Source: Streptantibioticus silvisoli (GTDB lineage Bacteria; Actinomycetota; Actinomycetes; Streptomycetales; Streptomycetaceae). From it: DNA of 64,000 nucleotides. A program made the translations under genes and the position numbers. Location of the stretch: positions 16,053-80,052 of the forward strand of contig NZ_JAAGKO020000042.1 of NCBI RefSeq assembly GCF_027947535.2, in the 5' to 3' direction. The notes below the pieces were generated by a model. It made no database searches. It was not told where the DNA came from and worked only from the letters and a program-made list of their open reading frames with translations. Position 1 is the first letter of the stretch. The number at the start of each line of letters is the position of its first letter. Shown here one piece after another: positions 60,419 to 64,000 of the stretch.

Positions 60419-62686
60419 ATGGACAGCCACCCCACACCCGTCCGTCCAGCCAGCAGACGGCTGACCGGCCGTCTGATCGCCGCGGCGGCCGTGTGCGCCA
60501 CCGCGGTCGCCCTCGCGGCCCCGGCCTCGGCGGCCGGCCCCGCACCGCGCCCGGCGACCACCCGGCCCGCGGCGGTCACCGGCGGTTCCGGCGCGACGGT
60601 GCCGTTCACCACGTACGAGGCCGAGAACGGCTCGACCAACGGCACGGTGATCGGCCCCGACTACACCCAGGGCACCGTCGCCTCCGAGGCCTCCGGCCGC
60701 AAGGCGGTCCAGCTCTCCGGGACCGGCCAGTACGTGCAGTTCACGCTGACCGCGCCGGCCAACGCGATCGACGTGACGTACAACCTGCCGCAGGGCAGCT
60801 CCGGTTCGCTGGCGGTCTACGTCAACGGCACCCGGATCAGCCAGACGCTGCCGGTGACCTCGAAGTACTCCTACGTCAACACCGGCAACATCGTGGGTTC
60901 CAAGACCCACCACCTGTTCGACGACTCGCGCCTGCTGCTGGGCCAGAACCTCGCCGTCGGCGCCAAGGTCAAGGTCCAGGTCGACTCCGACAGCACCGGC
61001 GGCCCGTTCACCATCGACATGGCGCAGTTCGAGCAGGTCGCGGCGGCCGCCTCCCAGCCGTCCGGTTCGGTCTCACCGACCACCTACGGCGCCGACCCGA
61101 CCGGCGCGGCGGACTCCACCAACGCCTTCAACCAGGCGATCACCGCGGCCCGCTCCGGCGGCAAGGTGCTGTGGATCCCGCAGGGCGTGTTCACCATCAG
61201 CTCCCCGCTCCAGGTCGACGGGCTCACCGTCATCGGCGCGGGCATGTGGTACTCGGAGCTGCACGGCACCCACCTGTTCGACCTGTCGAACCCGCAGGGC
61301 GGGGTGAAGCTGGAGAACTTCGCCGCGTTCGGCGAGGTCACCACCCGCAACGACAGCTCGCCGGACAACTTCGTCAACGGCAGCCTCGGCGCCAACTCGG
61401 TGGTCTCCGGCATCTGGGTCCAGCACGAGAAGTGCGGCCTGTGGCTGACCGGCAACAACACCAACCTCCAGGTCACCGGCAACCGGATCCTGGACACCAC
61501 CGCCGACGGCGTCAACATCAACGGCACCGCCACCGGCGCCGTGGTGTCGAACAACTACGTCCGCAACACCGGTGACGACGGCCTGGCCATGTGGTCGCTG
61601 AACGCCGCGGACAGCAACGACTCGTTCCTGAACAACACCGTCATCCAGCCCAACCTGGCCAACGGCATCGCCCTGTACGGCGGCTCGAACCTGACCGTCA
61701 AGGGCAACTACGTCCAGGACACCAACGCGCTCGGCTCCGGCATCGCCATCTCCAACCAGGCGTTCGCCTCGCCGTTCTTCCCGCTGTCCGGCACGATCAC
61801 CGTCGACAGCAACACCATCGAGCGCGGCGGCGCGCTGAACCCCAACTGGAACCACCCGATGGGCGCGCTGCGGGTCGACTCCTACGACTACGCGATCACC
61901 AACCCGGTCAACATCACCAACACCGTCATCAAGGACAGCCCCTACAGCGCCTTCGAGTTCGTCTCCGGCAGCGGCACCGGCAACGCGATCTCCGGCGTCA
62001 CCGTCAACGGCGCCACGGTCACCAACAGCGGCACCGTCGTCGTGCAGAACGAGACGAAGGGCTCGGCGACGTTCTCCAACGTCACCGCCACCGGGGTCGG
62101 CGCCGCGGGCATCTACAACTGCCCCTACCCCACCGGCACCGGGACGTTCAGCGTCGTCGACGGCGGCGGCAACTCCGGCTGGAGCAGCACCTGGAACGAC
62201 TGCACCACCTGGCCCACCCCCAACGGCGGCAACCCCGGCGGCGGCGGCACTCCCCCGGGCACCGGCAACCTGGCGCTGAACAAGACCGTCACCGACACCG
62301 GCCACCAGGACGTCTACGTCGCCTCCAACGCGGTCGACGGCAACGCCAACACCTACTGGGAGTCGGCCGACAACGCCTTCCCGGCGTCCTTCACCGTCGA
62401 CCTCGGCTCGGCCCAGCCGGTCGGCCGCCTGGTGCTCAAGCTCCCGCCGAGCACCTCGTGGGGCGCCCGCACCCAGACCCTGTCGGTGCTCGACAGCACC
62501 GACAACTCCAGCTACTCCACCGTCGTCGCCTCGAAGGGCTACACCTTCGACCCGAACAACGGCGGCAACAGCGTCACCATCACCCTGCCGTCCGGTACCA
62601 GCACCCGGTACCTGCGGCTGACCTTCACCGCGAACACCGCCTGGTCCGCCGGCCAGCTCTCGGAGTTCGAGGCGTACGCGTCCTGA
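60419..62686 (+). CDS. Secreted GH87-like alpha-1,3-glucanase (mycodextranase) with carbohydrate-binding and discoidin domains
   Basis: 755 residues. Sec signal (cleavage ASA, about 38); an N-terminal CBM35/6-like domain (about 61-210, starting FTTYEAENGSTNGT); a right-handed beta-helix (about 216-605); a Gly/Pro linker; a C-terminal discoidin/F5-8C domain (about 626-755). In the helix Asp363 and the pair Asp386-Asp387 (in TGDDG) are 23 and 24 residues apart, the same spacing as the catalytic Asp residues I recall for GH87 AglFH1 (1045/1068/1069). It would cut alpha-1,3-glucan outside the cell to feed the neighbouring ABC system. A pectate-lyase-like role is the alternative. Confidence 0.8.
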   Translation: MDSHPTPVRPASRRLTGRLIAAAAVCATAVALAAPASAAGPAPRPATTRPAAVTGGSGATVPFTTYEAENGSTNGTVIGPDYTQGTVASEASGRKAVQLSGTGQYVQFTLTAPANAIDVTYNLPQGSSGSLAVYVNGTRISQTLPVTSKYSYVNTGNIVGSKTHHLFDDSRLLLGQNLAVGAKVKVQVDSDSTGGPFTIDMAQFEQVAAAASQPSGSVSPTTYGADPTGAADSTNAFNQAITAARSGGKVLWIPQGVFTISSPLQVDGLTVIGAGMWYSELHGTHLFDLSNPQGGVKLENFAAFGEVTTRNDSSPDNFVNGSLGANSVVSGIWVQHEKCGLWLTGNNTNLQVTGNRILDTTADGVNINGTATGAVVSNNYVRNTGDDGLAMWSLNAADSNDSFLNNTVIQPNLANGIALYGGSNLTVKGNYVQDTNALGSGIAISNQAFASPFFPLSGTITVDSNTIERGGALNPNWNHPMGALRVDSYDYAITNPVNITNTVIKDSPYSAFEFVSGSGTGNAISGVTVNGATVTNSGTVVVQNETKGSATFSNVTATGVGAAGIYNCPYPTGTGTFSVVDGGGNSGWSSTWNDCTTWPTPNGGNPGGGGTPPGTGNLALNKTVTDTGHQDVYVASNAVDGNANTYWESADNAFPASFTVDLGSAQPVGRLVLKLPPSTSWGARTQTLSVLDSTDNSSYSTVVASKGYTFDPNNGGNSVTITLPSGTSTRYLRLTFTANTAWSAGQLSEFEAYAS

Positions 62687-62895
62687 CGACGCGGATCCGC
62701 CCGCGGGGCACGTCACGGGGTGCCTCTCGGGGTGCCTCGCGGGTGGGTCGGCACGGTGCGGCCGACGCGTCAACGGTGCGACGACCGGCCGGGTCGACGG
62801 GGTGCACCGGGTACGTCAACGGGGTGCGCACCGGTCGGTCAACGGGGTGCGCACCAAGCAGGTCGGAGGGGGTGGCCGCCGCGGCGGTCGCCCCC
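62687..62895. repeat. Repeat spacer between convergent glucanase and LacI genes
   Basis: GTCAACGGGGTGCGCACC occurs twice in tandem (62,816-62,833 and 62,839-62,856), with shorter related GTGCC and GTCAACGG segments upstream from 62,700. No gene. Confidence 0.6.
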
Positions 62896-63912
62896 TCAGC
62901 GCTGGCGGGGCCGGGCGGGGGCGGTGGAGGCGCGCACGACGAGTTCCGGCTCGAAGAGCAACTCGTCGGTGGAGACGGGCTTTCCGGCGATCCGCGTGGT
63001 CAGCAGCTGCACCGCGGCCCGGCCCATCGCCTCGATCGGCTGCCGGACGGTGGTCAGCGGCGGATCGGCGCAGTTCATGAACGCGGAGTCGTCGTACCCG
63101 ACCACCGACACGTCCTCCGGCACCCGCAGTCCGCGGCGCCGCACGCCGCGCACCACTCCCAGGGCGAGCACGTCGCTGCCGCAGATCACCCCGGTCACCC
63201 CGCGGTCCAACAGCCGCCCGGCCGCCGCCTGTCCGCCCGCCTGCGAGAACATCGCGTGCGCCACGAACTCCTCGTGCAGCTCCCCGCCGGCCGCGGTCAC
63301 CGTCTGCCGCGCCGCCGCCAGCTTCCGCTGCGACGGAACGTGGTCCAGCGGCCCCAGCACCAGCCCGATCCGCTCGTGCCCCAGCGACGCCAGATGGCGC
63401 CAGGCCTGCTCCACCGCCACCGCGTCGTCGCAGGAAACCTGCGGGAAGCCCAGGTGGCCGATGGCGGCGTTGATCAGCACCACGGGCAGGTTCCGCTCCG
63501 CCAGCAACCGGTAGTGCCCGTGCGGTGCGTCGGCCTGCGCGTACAACCCGCCGGCGAACACCACACCGGACACGTGCTGTTGCAGCAGCAACGTCACGTA
63601 GTCGGCCTCCGAGACGCCGCCCTGCGTCTGCGTGCACAGCACCGGCGTCAGCCCCTGCTGGGCGAGCGCCCCACCGACGACCTCGGCGAACGCCGGGAAG
63701 ATCGGGTTCTGCAACTCCGGCAGCACCAGCCCCACCAGCCGCGCGCGTTCACCCCGCAACTGGGTGGGCCGCTCGTAGCCGAGCACGTCCAGCGCGGTCA
63801 GCACGGCCGCCCGGGTCGCATCGGAGACCCCGGGTTTCCCGTTGAGCACCCGGCTCACGGTCGCCTCGCTGACCCCGACCTTCTCTGCCACTTCAGCAAG
63901 TCGACGCGTCAC
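62896..63912 (-). CDS. LacI-family transcriptional regulator of the glucan locus
   Basis: 338 residues. N-terminal HTH (RRLAEVAEKVGVSEATVSRV) and hinge helix, then a periplasmic-binding-like effector domain (GLVLPELQNPIFPAFAEVVG; VICGSDVLALGVVRGVRR; DVSVVGYDDSAFMNCADPPL). GTG start at 63912. It is convergent with the glucanase and separated from the ABC operon; by analogy it represses both until an oligosaccharide inducer binds. A palindrome just upstream (63938-63945) suggests autoregulation. Confidence 0.92.
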   Translation of the reverse strand: MTRRLAEVAEKVGVSEATVSRVLNGKPGVSDATRAAVLTALDVLGYERPTQLRGERARLVGLVLPELQNPIFPAFAEVVGGALAQQGLTPVLCTQTQGGVSEADYVTLLLQQHVSGVVFAGGLYAQADAPHGHYRLLAERNLPVVLINAAIGHLGFPQVSCDDAVAVEQAWRHLASLGHERIGLVLGPLDHVPSQRKLAAARQTVTAAGGELHEEFVAHAMFSQAGGQAAAGRLLDRGVTGVICGSDVLALGVVRGVRRRGLRVPEDVSVVGYDDSAFMNCADPPLTTVRQPIEAMGRAAVQLLTTRIAGKPVSTDELLFEPELVVRASTAPARPRQR

Positions 63913-63934
63913 ACCGCAAGATTACCGCACCCAA

Positions 63935-63948
63935 CGCAAGCGCTTTGC
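63935..63948. promoter_or_regulatory. LacI-type operator upstream of the LacI gene
   Basis: CGCAAGCGCTTTGC at 63935-63948 contains the perfect palindrome AAGCGCTT (63938-63945). Its GCGC centre and CGCAAG half-site match the sites at 60229-60320. It lies 23 bases before the GTG. Autoregulation is inferred. Confidence 0.5.
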
Positions 63949-64000
63949 ATAACTGGTCCGGACCTTTGCCATGACATCCCTGGTGGGGGCCCTCCAAGCC

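Noticed and set aside
1..64000. tRNA, rRNA, origin of replication or biosynthetic core genes
   Set aside because: No cloverleaf, rRNA-like block, DnaA-box cluster, or PKS/NRPS/terpene core gene was recognised in reading both strands.

Overview
The window looks like a stretch of a Streptomyces-type (Streptomycetaceae) chromosome. It has very high G+C, frequent GTG starts, GGAGG-like ribosome sites, and many actinobacterial signature genes (sepH, cutRS, a 2Fe-2S-type ferrochelatase, HPr, and the DUF4193, DUF3093, DUF3710, DUF3159 and DUF5998 families). I see no rRNA, tRNA, CRISPR array, replication origin or biosynthetic gene cluster core. Genus and species cannot be fixed from the sequence alone.

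Layout. Positions 1-12,000 are accessory. They hold a tandem-duplicated alpha/beta hydrolase divergent from a luciferase-like oxidoreductase, a DinB-like protein, a small two-gene unit with a zinc-ribbon protein, a TetR regulator divergent from a metallo-beta-lactamase-fold plus SnoaL-like pair, and a very large secreted GH92 alpha-mannosidase carrying two copies of one carbohydrate-binding module. Positions 11,980-15,640 are scarred: a decayed Doc toxin next to an intact antitoxin, an IS110-type transposase remnant, a 5'-truncated golvesin-domain protein, a lipoprotein, and a short copy of the 3' end of the neighbouring RNA methyltransferase gene. This looks like the relic of an inserted element.

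Positions 15,600-55,000 are core chromosome. A potassium block (KimA-like APC permease, two TrkA proteins, orphan KdpDE) is followed by dUTPase with DUF partners, CutRS, inositol phosphatase, ferrochelatase, SepH, rhodanese, thymidine kinase, a phosphodiesterase, an N-terminal GNAT/acyl-CoA synthetase fusion of the protein acyltransferase type, HPr, a GntR regulator, an M16 peptidase pair and ParC.

Positions 55,100-63,950 form a self-contained glucan-utilisation locus. A secreted GH87-like alpha-1,3-glucanase diverges from an operon of binding protein, two ABC permeases and an intracellular GH13 alpha-glucosidase; a LacI regulator closes the locus. The intergenic control region has six TTGCGCAA-like sites spaced at whole helical turns. 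No ATPase is encoded, so a shared MsiK-type ATPase is presumed.

A recurring oddity is that many intergenic spacers are filled with short G+C-rich degenerate tandem repeats, some running into the 3' ends of genes (TetR, thymidine kinase) or into a protein linker (the acyltransferase).
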